Below are positions 29,370 through 39,007 of a stretch of DNA of 64,000 nucleotides, piece by piece. Both the position numbers and the translations under genes were made by a program. The notes under the pieces are model-generated. The model searched no databases. It was not told the origin of the DNA and was given only the letters and a program-made list of their open reading frames with translations. This DNA is from Marinobacter orientalis (lineage in GTDB: Bacteria; Pseudomonadota; Gammaproteobacteria; Pseudomonadales; Oleiphilaceae). The stretch is from NCBI RefSeq assembly GCF_004792665.1, contig NZ_SRZX01000009.1, positions 1 to 64,000 on the forward strand, written 5' to 3'. Position 1 is the first letter of the stretch. Each line of letters starts with the position of its first letter.

Positions 29370-30428
29370 ATGAAAAAGACGCTCATCGCCTCTGCTATTG
29401 CAGCGGCAACCTTCTCTGGCAGCGCACTGGCGCAAGAAGATACGTCAGCTTCCCAACTGGCAGCACGCATGGATTCCATGCCGAGTGTTTACGGTAACAT
29501 TCAGTATGCACTGGCCCATGACAACTTCGACGGTGGTCCATCTTCCGTCGAGCACTTCGATAACGGCACTACTCTGGGTGTAATTCACGATCACGAAGTA
29601 GCACCCGGCATCACTGGCTTCTTCAAGGTAGAGCTTGAGGGTATTAATGCAGACGACAAGTCGTCCAGCAATGGTATCGACGGTCTGGATGAAGCTTACA
29701 TTGGTGTAAAGGGTGACAGCTTCGGCCAGATCTGGGTTGGCTCTGACGACTCAACCTATGAGCGAGCCGTCGATGAAATTGCCCAGTACTATGAGGTGGG
29801 ACTGATTAATCAGGGTCCTGATTACACTACTGGCGAAGGCGACCTGATTCAGTACATGTCACCGTCTTTCGGTGGTCTGAGCCTGTGGGCAGCCGTTCAG
29901 GTGAACGGTGACGGTGTTGTTAGCGATGATGACTTCAAGGACGGTGACGAGAAGTCCTATCCTTATCAACTGGCAGCTCTGTATGAAATGGACGCGCTGG
30001 AACTGGCTTTCGCTATGGATTCCAACGACACCAGCGATGGCAATAATGAGAATACCTACGGCCTGCGGGCCAGCTACGATGCTGGCAACCTGCGTCTGAC
30101 CGGTGAATTCCATACTCGCAAAGACAGCTCTGATACCTTTGGTATCATTGGTTACTACTCGCTGGGCGCCAACCAGTTCGCCCTGTCCTACGAGCTGACT
30201 CAGTTTGACGATGAATACAGTGGCAGCAACGCTGCACAGCTGGCAGATAATGACTCCGACACCATTACTCTGCAAGCGCTGCACAATATCTCTGACCACA
30301 TGTACGTTTACTTTGAAGGCTACCTGGGTGGTGGCGATGACGTTTGGGAGTACGAGGACGAGCAGGGTAACTCTGCCTTCTCTGACGAGCGCTCCATCGC
30401 CTCTGTCGGCGCTGTTTACTACTTCTGA
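29370..30428 (+). CDS. Outer-membrane general porin
   Basis: A trimeric beta-barrel porin of the Gram-negative porin family. 352 aa: signal peptide MKKTLIASAIAAATFSGSALA with cleavage before QE, then VYGNIQYALAHDNFDGG, alternating beta-strand pattern, strongly acidic, ending in VGAVYYF with the C-terminal Phe needed for BAM insertion. AAGGA precedes ATG 29370. The Pho-box-like promoter suggests phosphate-starvation control. Specificity cannot be told from sequence. Confidence 0.9.
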   Translation: MKKTLIASAIAAATFSGSALAQEDTSASQLAARMDSMPSVYGNIQYALAHDNFDGGPSSVEHFDNGTTLGVIHDHEVAPGITGFFKVELEGINADDKSSSNGIDGLDEAYIGVKGDSFGQIWVGSDDSTYERAVDEIAQYYEVGLINQGPDYTTGEGDLIQYMSPSFGGLSLWAAVQVNGDGVVSDDDFKDGDEKSYPYQLAALYEMDALELAFAMDSNDTSDGNNENTYGLRASYDAGNLRLTGEFHTRKDSSDTFGIIGYYSLGANQFALSYELTQFDDEYSGSNAAQLADNDSDTITLQALHNISDHMYVYFEGYLGGGDDVWEYEDEQGNSAFSDERSIASVGAVYYF

Positions 30429-30458
30429 TCAGCTGACCAGCTAGTCAAAAAGTAGCCT

Positions 30459-30492
30459 AAAAACCGGTAGCCTTCGGGCTGCCGGTTTTTTT
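30459..30492 (+). terminator. Terminator of the porin
   Basis: CCGGTAGCC and GGCTGCCGG pair around a TTCG tetraloop, A4 on the left and T7 on the right. Confidence 0.95.
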
Positions 30493-30532
30493 ATGTATGC
30501 TGATACCAAATTCCTCATCTCGGGAGGGGGCA

Positions 30533-31390
30533 ATGGCCCAGGAACTGGAAATCAAACTCAGCGTGGCGAAAACGGATCTCGACCGGGCAGTGACCTGGCT
30601 ATTGGGTCAGCCCGGCACCTGTGAGTCAGACACCTTGCAGCTGGGCAACACCTATTACGACACGCCGGCCGGCGATCTTAACCGCCAGAAAACAGCCCTG
30701 CGCATTCGCAGGATCGGCGACAGATACATCCAGACCCTGAAAACCCGTGGCGAATTTGTGGATGGGGCCCACCGCAGGCAGGAATGGGAATGGCCGCTGA
30801 TTGGCACAAAACTCCAGATGGGGCTGATTGCGGATACGCCAGTAGGGCAAAGTGTGAATCTTGCCGAACTGCAACCGGTATTCGAAACCAACTTCGAACG
30901 CCGGGTGATCATGATTGAGCAGGGGGAGAGCCTGATTGAGGTGGCCATTGATTGCGGTGAGATTGTGGCCGGGGACCAGTCACGCCCGCTCAACGAAATT
31001 GAATTCGAGCTCAAGGGCGGGGATGCCTCTGCGCTGCTGACGTGGGCACGAAGGCTGGCGCACGAGGTGCCGGTGTTCCTTAACCTGATCAGCAAGGCGG
31101 AGCAGGGGTATTACCTGGCGGGGCTTTATCAGCCCGCTGCGGAACCAGGAGCGAATTCAGAGCTTGCGGTCAACGAATTCCTGTTCGTTCTGAGTGTTTC
31201 GTGGCTGACAGGCGAGCCTGTTTCGGTTGACCAGGACGAGCTCGGAATCATTCGCCGCCTGGCCAGCGAGCGCGGCGTTGAGGCGGCGTACCGGCATGTT
31301 GTCGGCTTTTTGGCCAGCGGCACGGCTGTCCGTGACCTGGTTTCACGCAAGGAGCTCGGGCAACTTCAACTGGCTATTGCCGCAGGCTAG
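30533..31390 (+). CDS. CYTH-domain inorganic triphosphatase (YgiF-like)
   Basis: CYTH enzymes hydrolyse triphosphate inside an eight-stranded tunnel. ATG 30533 (MAQELEIKLSV) with GGGAGGGGG upstream gives 285 aa. The signature ExExK is ELEIK at residues 4-8; Arg/Lys-rich strands (ALRIRRIGDRYIQTLKTRG) and acidic residues (EIEFELKGGD) follow. The C-terminal part is shorter than in E. coli YgiF (433 aa), so a full CHAD domain is absent. ygiF next to glnE is the E. coli order too. Confidence 0.88.
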   Translation: MAQELEIKLSVAKTDLDRAVTWLLGQPGTCESDTLQLGNTYYDTPAGDLNRQKTALRIRRIGDRYIQTLKTRGEFVDGAHRRQEWEWPLIGTKLQMGLIADTPVGQSVNLAELQPVFETNFERRVIMIEQGESLIEVAIDCGEIVAGDQSRPLNEIEFELKGGDASALLTWARRLAHEVPVFLNLISKAEQGYYLAGLYQPAAEPGANSELAVNEFLFVLSVSWLTGEPVSVDQDELGIIRRLASERGVEAAYRHVVGFLASGTAVRDLVSRKELGQLQLAIAAG

Positions 31391-31466
31391 TGTCCCGCCC
31401 TGTTCAGTCGGCAGAGCGTTCGTTATACAGTACGGGAAATATATCAGACACACAGGGGTTTGCATT

Positions 31467-34373
31467 ATGTCCGAGCCTTGGCGCTCACTACCGACGATGT
31501 TGGCGGAGGATGTCGCTGGCGCCTGGCACTCGGTGTTTCCGGAAGGCGTGCCGGAGTTCCTGAGCACCTCTGGCGGCGTATCCGACGAGGATCTCGCCCA
31601 GGCTCTGGCCCGTAGTCTGTTTCTGCGGCAAACCCTGGAACGTCATCCGCGGCAGGTGGAATACCTGTGCCAGTCACGGCCATTGACCGAACCCACCACC
31701 GCCGATTATCTGCGTCAGCGCTGGCAGGAATTTCTGGCGAAGGTGACGGATGAAAGCAGCCTCCACGCAAGGCTGAGACGCTTCCGCATGGAAATCCAGT
31801 TCCGGATTATCTGGCGGGATCTGATGCGCTGGTCGGACATGGCTGAAACCATCGCTGCCACCAGCGACTTTGCCGATATCAGCATCCAGGGCGCGCTGGA
31901 CTGGCTGTACGACGATACCTGCGAGCAGTCGGGAACCCCCTGGGGTGTCAATCCGGCGACCGGTGAAGAAGGCCCCCAGCGTTTGATTGTACTGGGTATG
32001 GGCAAACTGGGCGGACACGAGCTCAACGTGTCCTCCGATATTGACCTGATCTTCGCGTTTCCGGGTAAGGGCGAGACCCGTGGCGGGCGCCGGTCCATGG
32101 ACAACCAGCAGTTTTTCATCCGCCTCGGGCAGCGGCTGATTCAGGCGCTGGACCAGATCACCGCTGATGGTTTTGTGTTCCGTGTGGATATGCGCCTGAG
32201 GCCTTACGGCCAGAGCGGTGCATTGGCCCAGAGCTTCGCCGCCCTGGAAACCTATTACCAGGACCAGGGCCGCGACTGGGAGCGCTATGCCATGGTCAAG
32301 GCCCGGGTGGTGGCCGGGGACCAGCAGGCCGGGCAGGTGTTGATGGACAGCCTCAAGCCCTTTGTCTACCGCAAGTACATTGATTTCAGCGCGTTTGAAT
32401 CCCTGCGCAGCATGAAATCGATGATCAGCCGCGAAGTTCGCCGCAAGGGCCTGGAAAACAACATCAAGCTCGGCAATGGCGGTATCCGCGAGATCGAGTT
32501 TGTGGTCCAGGCTTTCCAGCTGATACGGGGCGGCCGTGACCGGGAACTTCAGCAGCGGGAATTGCTGGTGATCCTGAAAGAACTCGAAGAGCTGGAACTG
32601 CTGCCGTCACCGGTGGTTAAAGAGCTGAAGGCCGCCTACATCTTCCTCCGGAATCTGGAGCACGCTCTCCAGGGCATCGAAGACAAACAGACCCAACTGC
32701 TGCCAGCGGACGATCTGTCCCGGGCCCGTGTCGCTTTGATTATGGGCTTTGATGACTGGGACTCCTGCGTCGCCGAACTGGAGAAGCATCGCCAAAGGGT
32801 GGCAACCCACTTCGCGGATATCATCACCATCGACGATGAAGAACACGAAACCACAGCGCTTGATGAAGGCTGGCAGGAACTCTGGCTGGGTGAAATGGAC
32901 AGGGAAGCGGCAACCGAATGGCTCAGTGAGCACGGGTTCGAAGACCCGGAGGACAGCTATTCCGCCCTGAGTGAGCTGCGCGAAACCCGCACCCTGCAGA
33001 CCTTGCAGACCCAGGGGCGGCACCGGCTCAACAAGTTCATGCCGGTGTTGCTGGAAGCGCTCACTCACGTGGACGCGCCGTCGCAGACCCTGTCCCGGGT
33101 TCTGCAGCTGGTGGAAGCCATCCTGCGCAGAACCGCCTACATGGTGTTGCTGCTGGAAAACCCCGGTGCCCGGGCCCAACTGGTCCGGCTTTGCAGTGAG
33201 AGTCCCTGGATTGCCAGCCAGCTGGCGGAAACGCCCCTGCTGCTGGACGAGCTCCTTAACGCGGAAAGCCTGTACAGTCCGCCGGCCAAAATCGAACTCC
33301 AGGATGATCTGCGCCAGCAGATGCTGCGGATCCCGTTCGAGGATCTCGAAGAGCAGATGGAAACCCTGCGGCACTTCAAGAAGGCGCACATTTTGCGCGT
33401 CGCGGCATCTGAAATCCGCGAAACCCTGCCGCTGATGAAGGTCAGCGATTACCTGACCTGGATTGCCGAAGTGGTGCTGGAGCATGTGGTGGACGTTGCT
33501 TTCGCCAATCTGGTCAGCCGCCATGGATATCCCCGGCGGGAAGACGGTTCCCCCTGTGATACGGATTTTGCCATCATCGGTTACGGCAAGCTCGGTGGTA
33601 TCGAACTGGGCTATACCTCGGACCTGGATCTGGTATTTATCCACGATGCAGACCCGGAGCAGTCAACGGACGGCGACAAACCCATCGACAATGCGGTGTT
33701 CTATACCCGGCTGGGCCAGCGCATTGTGCACATTCTCAATACCCAGACGCCGTCGGGGCAGCTCTACGAAGTCGATATGCGCCTGCGCCCGTCCGGGAGT
33801 TCGGGGCTTCTGGTCAGCACCCTGACCGCTTTCGAGAAATACCAGCGCAACGACGCCTGGACCTGGGAGCACCAGGCCCTCGCCCGCGCCCGCGGGGTAG
33901 CCGGATGCAAGGAAACACTGGAAGCGTTTGAAAAACTTCGCAGTGACATACTGTGCCAGTCGCGGGACCGGGACAAATTGCGGGAAGAGGTGGTCGGCAT
34001 GCGCGAGAAAATGCGCACGGCATTGGGCACTCCGCAGGTCGAGGGCAGGGAACCGGAGGTCTTCCATATCAAGCACGATTTTGGCGGCATCATCGACATT
34101 GAGTTCATGGTGCAGTACCTGATGCTGGCCTGGTGTTCCGAACATCCCGAGCTGACCCAATGGTCCGATAACATTCGCCAGATGGAGGAGCTGGGCCGGG
34201 CGGGGGTTTTGCCGGTTGAGGATACCGAGAAATTGAGAGAGGCCTTTATTACCCTGCGCTCCACCATTCACCGGCGGGCACTTCAGAACCTGAACAGCCA
34301 GGTGGCGGGGGATGCCTTTCCCGAGGAGCGTGACTACATCCGGAGTATGTGGAATCGGGTCATGTTGGGGTGA
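31467..34373 (+). CDS. glnE: Bifunctional glutamine synthetase adenylyltransferase/deadenylase
   Basis: Adds and removes AMP on the glutamine synthetase Tyr in response to PII and glutamine. ATG 31467 (MSEPWRSLPTML) with AGGGG upstream gives 968 aa (E. coli 946); the 80 codons upstream overlap the CYTH gene in another frame. Two nucleotidyltransferase domains show GMGKLGGHELNVSSDIDLIF (N-terminal, deadenylylating half) and GYGKLGGIELGYTSDLDLVF (C-terminal half). Both have intact DxD metal ligands. Confidence 0.97.
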   Translation: MSEPWRSLPTMLAEDVAGAWHSVFPEGVPEFLSTSGGVSDEDLAQALARSLFLRQTLERHPRQVEYLCQSRPLTEPTTADYLRQRWQEFLAKVTDESSLHARLRRFRMEIQFRIIWRDLMRWSDMAETIAATSDFADISIQGALDWLYDDTCEQSGTPWGVNPATGEEGPQRLIVLGMGKLGGHELNVSSDIDLIFAFPGKGETRGGRRSMDNQQFFIRLGQRLIQALDQITADGFVFRVDMRLRPYGQSGALAQSFAALETYYQDQGRDWERYAMVKARVVAGDQQAGQVLMDSLKPFVYRKYIDFSAFESLRSMKSMISREVRRKGLENNIKLGNGGIREIEFVVQAFQLIRGGRDRELQQRELLVILKELEELELLPSPVVKELKAAYIFLRNLEHALQGIEDKQTQLLPADDLSRARVALIMGFDDWDSCVAELEKHRQRVATHFADIITIDDEEHETTALDEGWQELWLGEMDREAATEWLSEHGFEDPEDSYSALSELRETRTLQTLQTQGRHRLNKFMPVLLEALTHVDAPSQTLSRVLQLVEAILRRTAYMVLLLENPGARAQLVRLCSESPWIASQLAETPLLLDELLNAESLYSPPAKIELQDDLRQQMLRIPFEDLEEQMETLRHFKKAHILRVAASEIRETLPLMKVSDYLTWIAEVVLEHVVDVAFANLVSRHGYPRREDGSPCDTDFAIIGYGKLGGIELGYTSDLDLVFIHDADPEQSTDGDKPIDNAVFYTRLGQRIVHILNTQTPSGQLYEVDMRLRPSGSSGLLVSTLTAFEKYQRNDAWTWEHQALARARGVAGCKETLEAFEKLRSDILCQSRDRDKLREEVVGMREKMRTALGTPQVEGREPEVFHIKHDFGGIIDIEFMVQYLMLAWCSEHPELTQWSDNIRQMEELGRAGVLPVEDTEKLREAFITLRSTIHRRALQNLNSQVAGDAFPEERDYIRSMWNRVMLG

Positions 34374-34402
34374 TTGCACCTCTTCGTAAGGCGGGTTTTT
34401 CC

Positions 34403-34411
34403 TGCTAGAAT
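34403..34411 (+). promoter_or_regulatory. Candidate ilvE promoter (extended -10)
   Basis: TGCTAGAAT is an extended -10; a poor -35 (TTCGTA) is 17 nt upstream. The gene start is 38 nt downstream with AGGAG between. Confidence 0.45.
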
Positions 34412-34449
34412 GCCGGATCCCCGAAAAGAGCGCTTTAGGAGCAGAAATA

Positions 34450-35373
34450 ATGTCGATGGCTGATCGTGATGGCTTCATCTGGATGGACGGTGAAATGGTT
34501 CCCTGGCGGGAAGCCAAAACCCACGTGCTGACCCACACCCTGCACTACGGCCTGGGCTGCTTCGAGGGTGTGCGAGCCTACAGCACCGAGAAGGGCGCCG
34601 CGATTTTCCGCATGAAAGAGCATACCGACCGCCTGTTCCGCTCCGCCCATATCCTGAACATGAAAATGCCGTTCAGCAAAGACCAGATCAATGCTGCCCA
34701 GTGCGCGGCGGTTCGGGACAATAATCTGGACGAAGCCTACCTGCGCCCGATGGTGTTTCTGGGCTCCGAAGGCATGGGCCTGCGCGCCGACAACCTCAAG
34801 GTGCACGTGATGGTGGCGGCCTGGAGCTGGCCGTCCTACATGTCGCCGGAAGCCAAGGAAATGGGTATCAAGGTTCGCACCTCGTCCTACACCCGCCACC
34901 ACGTCAACATCACCATGTGCAAGGCCAAGGCCAATGGCAATTACATCAACTCCATGCTGGCCCTGAACGAAGCCATCGCCAGTGGCGCCGAAGAAGCCCT
35001 GCTGCTGGATAACGAAGGCTATGTTGCAGAAGGTTCCGGTGAGAACGTCTTCATCCTGCGCGATGGTGTGCTCCACACTCCGGAACTGACCTCTTGCCTG
35101 GAAGGGATCACCCGCCAGACCATCCTGGACTTTGCCAGTGAACTGAACATTCCGGTGAAAGAACGCCGCATCACCCGGGACGAAGTCTACATCGCCGATG
35201 AAGCCTTCTTTACCGGCACCGCCGCCGAAGTGCTGCCCATCAGGGAGCTCGACGGCCGCGTTATCGGAGCTGGCAAGCGTGGCCCGCTGACAGAGAAGCT
35301 GCAGGGCATGTATTTCGACGCGGTGAAGGGCAAGTCGGCGGAGCACAGCCACTGGTTGACACCGGTTCAGTAA
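34450..35373 (+). CDS. ilvE: Branched-chain amino acid aminotransferase
   Basis: Last step of Leu, Ile and Val synthesis, PLP-dependent fold type IV. 307 aa; HTLHYGLGCFEGVRAY near residues 31-46, the PLP Lys in KAKANGNYINSMLA (about residue 158-165) and GYVAEGSGENVFIL are all typical. It lies at the edge of the glycan region; a gene remnant begins 18 nt after its stop. Confidence 0.95.
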   Translation: MSMADRDGFIWMDGEMVPWREAKTHVLTHTLHYGLGCFEGVRAYSTEKGAAIFRMKEHTDRLFRSAHILNMKMPFSKDQINAAQCAAVRDNNLDEAYLRPMVFLGSEGMGLRADNLKVHVMVAAWSWPSYMSPEAKEMGIKVRTSSYTRHHVNITMCKAKANGNYINSMLALNEAIASGAEEALLLDNEGYVAEGSGENVFILRDGVLHTPELTSCLEGITRQTILDFASELNIPVKERRITRDEVYIADEAFFTGTAAEVLPIRELDGRVIGAGKRGPLTEKLQGMYFDAVKGKSAEHSHWLTPVQ

Positions 35374-35391
35374 AATCCCCATGAGGGACAG

Positions 35392-35574
35392 CTACAAAAT
35401 ATGCGGCGTTTGGGCCATGGTGGTGGCCTGAACGCCGAAAAATTGGGCAGGCTCGCGATCTTCACGCCCGGGCGCCTGATCCGGCAGGATCCCGGCTACA
35501 CCACCTTTTCGGAGAATGCTCAGTAGCCGCACGATGCCTCGGTGGGCTATAAAGTACTGCCCAAATGCACACAA
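35392..35574 (-). pseudogene. Remnant of a lipid A acyltransferase gene
   Basis: The minus-strand translation contains RLLSILRKGGVAGILPDQAP and FFGVQATTM, clearly the mid-part of an LpxL/LpxM-type acyltransferase; compare RLMGILKEGGVAGILPDQSP in the intact gene at 49876-50781. Neither the N-terminal HX4D/E part nor the C-terminal third is present, and the sequence diverges after TTM. About 60 codons remain of 300. It marks a recombination scar at the border of the glycan region. Confidence 0.85.
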
Positions 35575-35670
35575 GTTGACTGATGAGTCGTAGCCACCCG
35601 GTTATCTGGTTATTTCTAACCCCCGTGGTAGAATTCCCCGGCTTTCAATGATTAGGACAGCGCGTCGACT

Positions 35671-36561
35671 ATGTGGAACCTGATACAACTGGCATTTTTC
35701 CGGTTTGCGGCAACTGGCTGGATACCTGCCAAGTGGTTCGAGACTGACTTGCCTTCCGAATCAGAGAGAGCGGCCAGAACTGGGCATCTCAAGCTGGAAG
35801 TGGTCAGCCATTGCTGGAAATATTCCCATTTTCTGGTCTACCAGCTGAGCTCTCTGGTGCTGTTTCCTCCCAGGAAACTCGACGTTACCATGACCGTCTA
35901 CTACAGCCCGGAGGATACCAAAACCGGCGAACTACTTGCGTTTTTCGAGCGTCAGGATGTGTCTGGTGTAACCTGGAACTGGGAACCAGTGCCGAAGCAG
36001 GAGCTGTTCCGCCGGGCCATCGGTCGGAATCGTGCAGCTCTGGCAACACAGGCCGACTGGGTCTGGTTCACGGATTGCGATCTGATGTTCCGGGAAAGCT
36101 GCTTCGATGCACTGGCCGAGGCATTGCAGGGCCGGCGCGATGTGTTGCTGTTCCCGGAAGAGGAGCACACCACTGACTTGTTGGCAGAGAATAACCCCAT
36201 GCTTCAGGCAGGCGCCAATGGGCTACAGGTATTGGACATTGACACCACCTCCTTCACCACCCGTGAGATCAGCAAGGCCACCGGTCCTCTGCAAATTGCC
36301 CATGGCGATGTGTGCCGGGCCGCGGGCTATTGTCGGAACATAGGCTTTTACCAGAAGCCGGTGGAGAGTTTTGCCAAATGCCACGAAGATCGTGCCTTTC
36401 GTTGGTTGCTACGCAGCCAGGGTGAGCCCCTCAGGGTGCCGGGCGTGTACCGGATTAGACATGTTGCCAAGGGGCGGTACAGCGGAAGTGAAGCCCGGAG
36501 CAGGCTGAGGACCTGGTTGCGAGTATGGCAGTCCCGCTGGCGGGATTGGCGGCAGAGTTAA
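35671..36561 (+). CDS. Glycosyltransferase, GT-A (GT2-like)
   Basis: 296 aa. A nucleotide-sugar-binding fold is suggested by KLDVTMTVYYSPEDTKTGEL and the metal-binding DxD in WVWFTDCDLMF (about residue 130-140). Late acidic/His segment (KCHEDRAFRWLLRS) fits the catalytic base region. No membrane segment, so a cytosolic enzyme building a core oligosaccharide or glycan is likely. Donor and acceptor are unknown. An extended -10-like TGGTAGAAT lies about 45 nt upstream. Confidence 0.75.
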   Translation: MWNLIQLAFFRFAATGWIPAKWFETDLPSESERAARTGHLKLEVVSHCWKYSHFLVYQLSSLVLFPPRKLDVTMTVYYSPEDTKTGELLAFFERQDVSGVTWNWEPVPKQELFRRAIGRNRAALATQADWVWFTDCDLMFRESCFDALAEALQGRRDVLLFPEEEHTTDLLAENNPMLQAGANGLQVLDIDTTSFTTREISKATGPLQIAHGDVCRAAGYCRNIGFYQKPVESFAKCHEDRAFRWLLRSQGEPLRVPGVYRIRHVAKGRYSGSEARSRLRTWLRVWQSRWRDWRQS

Positions 36562-36605
36562 AAGACTGGGTGACTTATCGTGTTTTAAGCATGTCATTTG
36601 GTTAA

Positions 36606-36779
36606 TCCCCACGCTCTGGCTCCCATTGTCACGAAGAGGCTGTCATTATTTGCCACAAATACGAGCTTGTTTTTCTCAAGACCGGCAAAAGAGCTGGGTC
36701 GTCGATAGAAATAGCTCTTGGCAAGGGCAGGTATCGGCGAGTGTCCGGCATAAAGAAGACAAGGGTTTTCCATGAATGA
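36606..36779 (+). pseudogene. Remnant resembling the start of a sulfotransferase
   Basis: The + frame reads HKYELVFLKTGKRAGSSIEI (from 36654), matching the N-terminus of sulfotransferase-family proteins with the PAPS-binding loop (KTxKTAGTSIE type). No proper start codon precedes it, the following codons lose similarity and a stop occurs at 36777-36779, overlapping the next gene. About 25 recognisable residues remain of a protein normally above 200 aa. Confidence 0.6.
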
Positions 36780-37677
36780 CAGGTTGCTGTTTTGTGTTTT
36801 TTCTTTCAATCGGGGAAAGTTCCTTGAGCATTGTGTGACAACTATAGAAGAGTGCGTGCCAGATGCAGAAGTTGCAATTTTCGACGATGACAGCTTCGAC
36901 GAATATACCTGCGATGTGCTGAAGACCTTGTCTGAGAAGCATACAGTACTGCAGCCGGGTAATCAGTCTACCCATAAACTTGGCGGATTATACGGCAACA
37001 TGCAGTCTGCTCTTGAGTACGCAGCTGATCGCCGGCTGGTATGTTTTCTCCAGGACGACATGCAGGTGGTCCGACCCTTGGCCGGGGAGGAAATTGACGC
37101 CTTCGATCGTTGCTTTGATGATAATCCCCGGCTTGCTTTTCTTCATCCGTGTTTCCTGAAAGGAATCAATCGCAAAAGAGATGAGTCAACGCTGAGTTTC
37201 GATAGAGAGCTGGGCGCATACCGCAGGCAGGGAACGGATCAGAGTGCAGGACAATACTTTTCAGCGATCCTGATTGCTCGTCCCTCACGTCTGCTGGAGC
37301 AGAGTTGGGAGTTCGGTCGGTCAGAACCGGTCAATGATCGTCAGGCAAAACAGTATTTTGATCGTATCGGGCATTTGTTTGCGCCATTTGCCATGTGGTT
37401 GCCTGAAGTTCCCACCTATCGGGGCAAGCGCAAAACCCTTGCACTTCGCTTGGCCGAAAAGCATCGTGGATGCGGTTTCTTTCCCTATAGATTGCTGGAC
37501 CAAAAGGAAGTCAAAAGCCTTCAGGAGCGTTCTCCGGATATGCTTCCTGTCGCCGAGGATTTCCTGGCCTGTACCAATGATCGGTTGGAAAAACCATGGG
37601 GTTATTACCCCATGCAAGGAAGTCGCTTTCTCAAAAAGCTGAACAGCCTTGAACTTGCATTAAGGAAACTCTTCTGA
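36772..37677 (+). CDS. Glycosyltransferase-like protein, GT-A fold
   Basis: 301 aa, start ATG 36772 with AAGGG upstream. N-terminal LLFCVFSFNRGKFLEHCVTT and FDDDSFDE look like a GT2 donor-binding domain; LVCFLQDDMQVV gives a DDM acidic motif at about residue 90. The C-terminal half is unfamiliar. No membrane segments. It begins inside the sulfotransferase remnant. Function within glycan assembly is inferred from context. Confidence 0.65.
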   Translation: MNDRLLFCVFSFNRGKFLEHCVTTIEECVPDAEVAIFDDDSFDEYTCDVLKTLSEKHTVLQPGNQSTHKLGGLYGNMQSALEYAADRRLVCFLQDDMQVVRPLAGEEIDAFDRCFDDNPRLAFLHPCFLKGINRKRDESTLSFDRELGAYRRQGTDQSAGQYFSAILIARPSRLLEQSWEFGRSEPVNDRQAKQYFDRIGHLFAPFAMWLPEVPTYRGKRKTLALRLAEKHRGCGFFPYRLLDQKEVKSLQERSPDMLPVAEDFLACTNDRLEKPWGYYPMQGSRFLKKLNSLELALRKLF

Positions 37678-37694
37678 AAACAGCAGGCTGAATC

Positions 37695-38945
37695 ATGAGT
37701 AACGCGTGCGCTTGCGGGCGTGGTCAGGACAAGCGACCTGTCCATATTGTCATTATTGAACTCCATCATCACAGCGAGCTTATTCAGAACCTCATCAGAG
37801 TGCTTGATCTGGAGCGCTTTGAAATGTCGTTGATTACGGTGCCGGAAGTACTGGAAAAGGTTGATGTCGTCTGGGCTGACGAAGCCGATTGGCTTTCTGC
37901 GTTCTGCAAAGGGGAGGATGAGACTGTTGTCTCTTTTATTGAACGGATGAGGCCGGTTTTCGAGTCCGCAGACCTCCTTTACTTCAATACTGTCCGGCAT
38001 TTCTGGGATGAGCTCTGCAATATTCCTTTCTCAGCTCCGGCCATTATCCGGATTCACAATGCCCACGCAGATCTTGCCCCAGCGAGCCATTTTGATCGAC
38101 CACTTCTCAAATTCCCCGCGATTTTTTCACATGTGCTACGCAGGGTCTGGATCGCAGGCGAGTGGCGCCAAAGAACACGATTCTTCAGCCATATCTCCTA
38201 TTTCATGTTTCCCAATCAGGCCATTACTGACTATGTCTCTGAGCAGGGCTGGGTGAGTAAAGGCAGAATACTGCCGCCGGTAATGCCCTTCGGATTCCTT
38301 GGCGACAGGGACCATCCAGTGAAGAAGGCGCAGCGGGAGCGCGTGACCATTGCAATTACGGGGAAAGTCACGAACGCCAAGAAGGATTACCATTTGGTGT
38401 ATCAGGCGTTAAAGCAGTGCATCAGTAAGCTGAAAGTTCCACTGCGACTGGTGTTGCTCGGTAAGGCTGCAGACAGGCAGGCAGCCCGGATTGTTGCTGA
38501 TTTTAAGTCTCTGGAATCCGGGAAATTTTCACTGGACTACAGTAATAACTACGTCAGTTCGGACGAATTTGACAAAAAGGTCTTCGACGTGGATTTTCTG
38601 CTGGCTCCAATCAAGGTCCAGACTCATTTCAGGAAATACAGAGAGGTGTACGGGAAGAGCAAAATGTCAGGGATTGAGAATGACATTCTGTTGTATCGGA
38701 AACCTTCGCTGGTTACTTCCGGCTACGTTATTAGCGGGGACATCGATAAGGCCGTCGAGTATTTTGAGCCGACACCGGAATCTCTGGCAGAATCCCTCAT
38801 AAGCTGGGTTAACCATGGGGAATATCAGAACCTGGGGGCGGCCTTTAATGAAATGAATAATTACCGCCCGGAAATTGTAGCGGAAAGCTTCTATGGGTTG
38901 TGCGAGAAATTAATTCCGAGTGGCCCGGCCAAATCGAAGCATTAG
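37695..38945 (+). CDS. Putative glycosyltransferase, GT-B fold (GT4-like)
   Basis: 416 aa. The pattern VHIVIIELHHHSELIQNL at the N-terminus and ITGKVTNAKKDYHLVYQALK in the middle suggests a GT-B enzyme; the usual GT4 EX7E motif is not clear (KMSGIENDILLYRKPSLVTS sits where it would be). Rich in Lys and Asn and less GC-rich than the ribosomal genes. It follows the previous gene by 17 nt, probably one operon. Confidence 0.6.
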   Translation: MSNACACGRGQDKRPVHIVIIELHHHSELIQNLIRVLDLERFEMSLITVPEVLEKVDVVWADEADWLSAFCKGEDETVVSFIERMRPVFESADLLYFNTVRHFWDELCNIPFSAPAIIRIHNAHADLAPASHFDRPLLKFPAIFSHVLRRVWIAGEWRQRTRFFSHISYFMFPNQAITDYVSEQGWVSKGRILPPVMPFGFLGDRDHPVKKAQRERVTIAITGKVTNAKKDYHLVYQALKQCISKLKVPLRLVLLGKAADRQAARIVADFKSLESGKFSLDYSNNYVSSDEFDKKVFDVDFLLAPIKVQTHFRKYREVYGKSKMSGIENDILLYRKPSLVTSGYVISGDIDKAVEYFEPTPESLAESLISWVNHGEYQNLGAAFNEMNNYRPEIVAESFYGLCEKLIPSGPAKSKH

Positions 38946-39007
38946 CTCCTGTCCCGTTGGCAAAGGCTGTTCCTTTTAAACTAAACATCTGAACTTGTCG
39001 CTAATTG

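Noticed and set aside
36594..36809. A 71-codon minus-strand frame over the sulfotransferase remnant
   Set aside because: The opposite strand gives a clear match to the PAPS-loop pattern; the minus frame has none.
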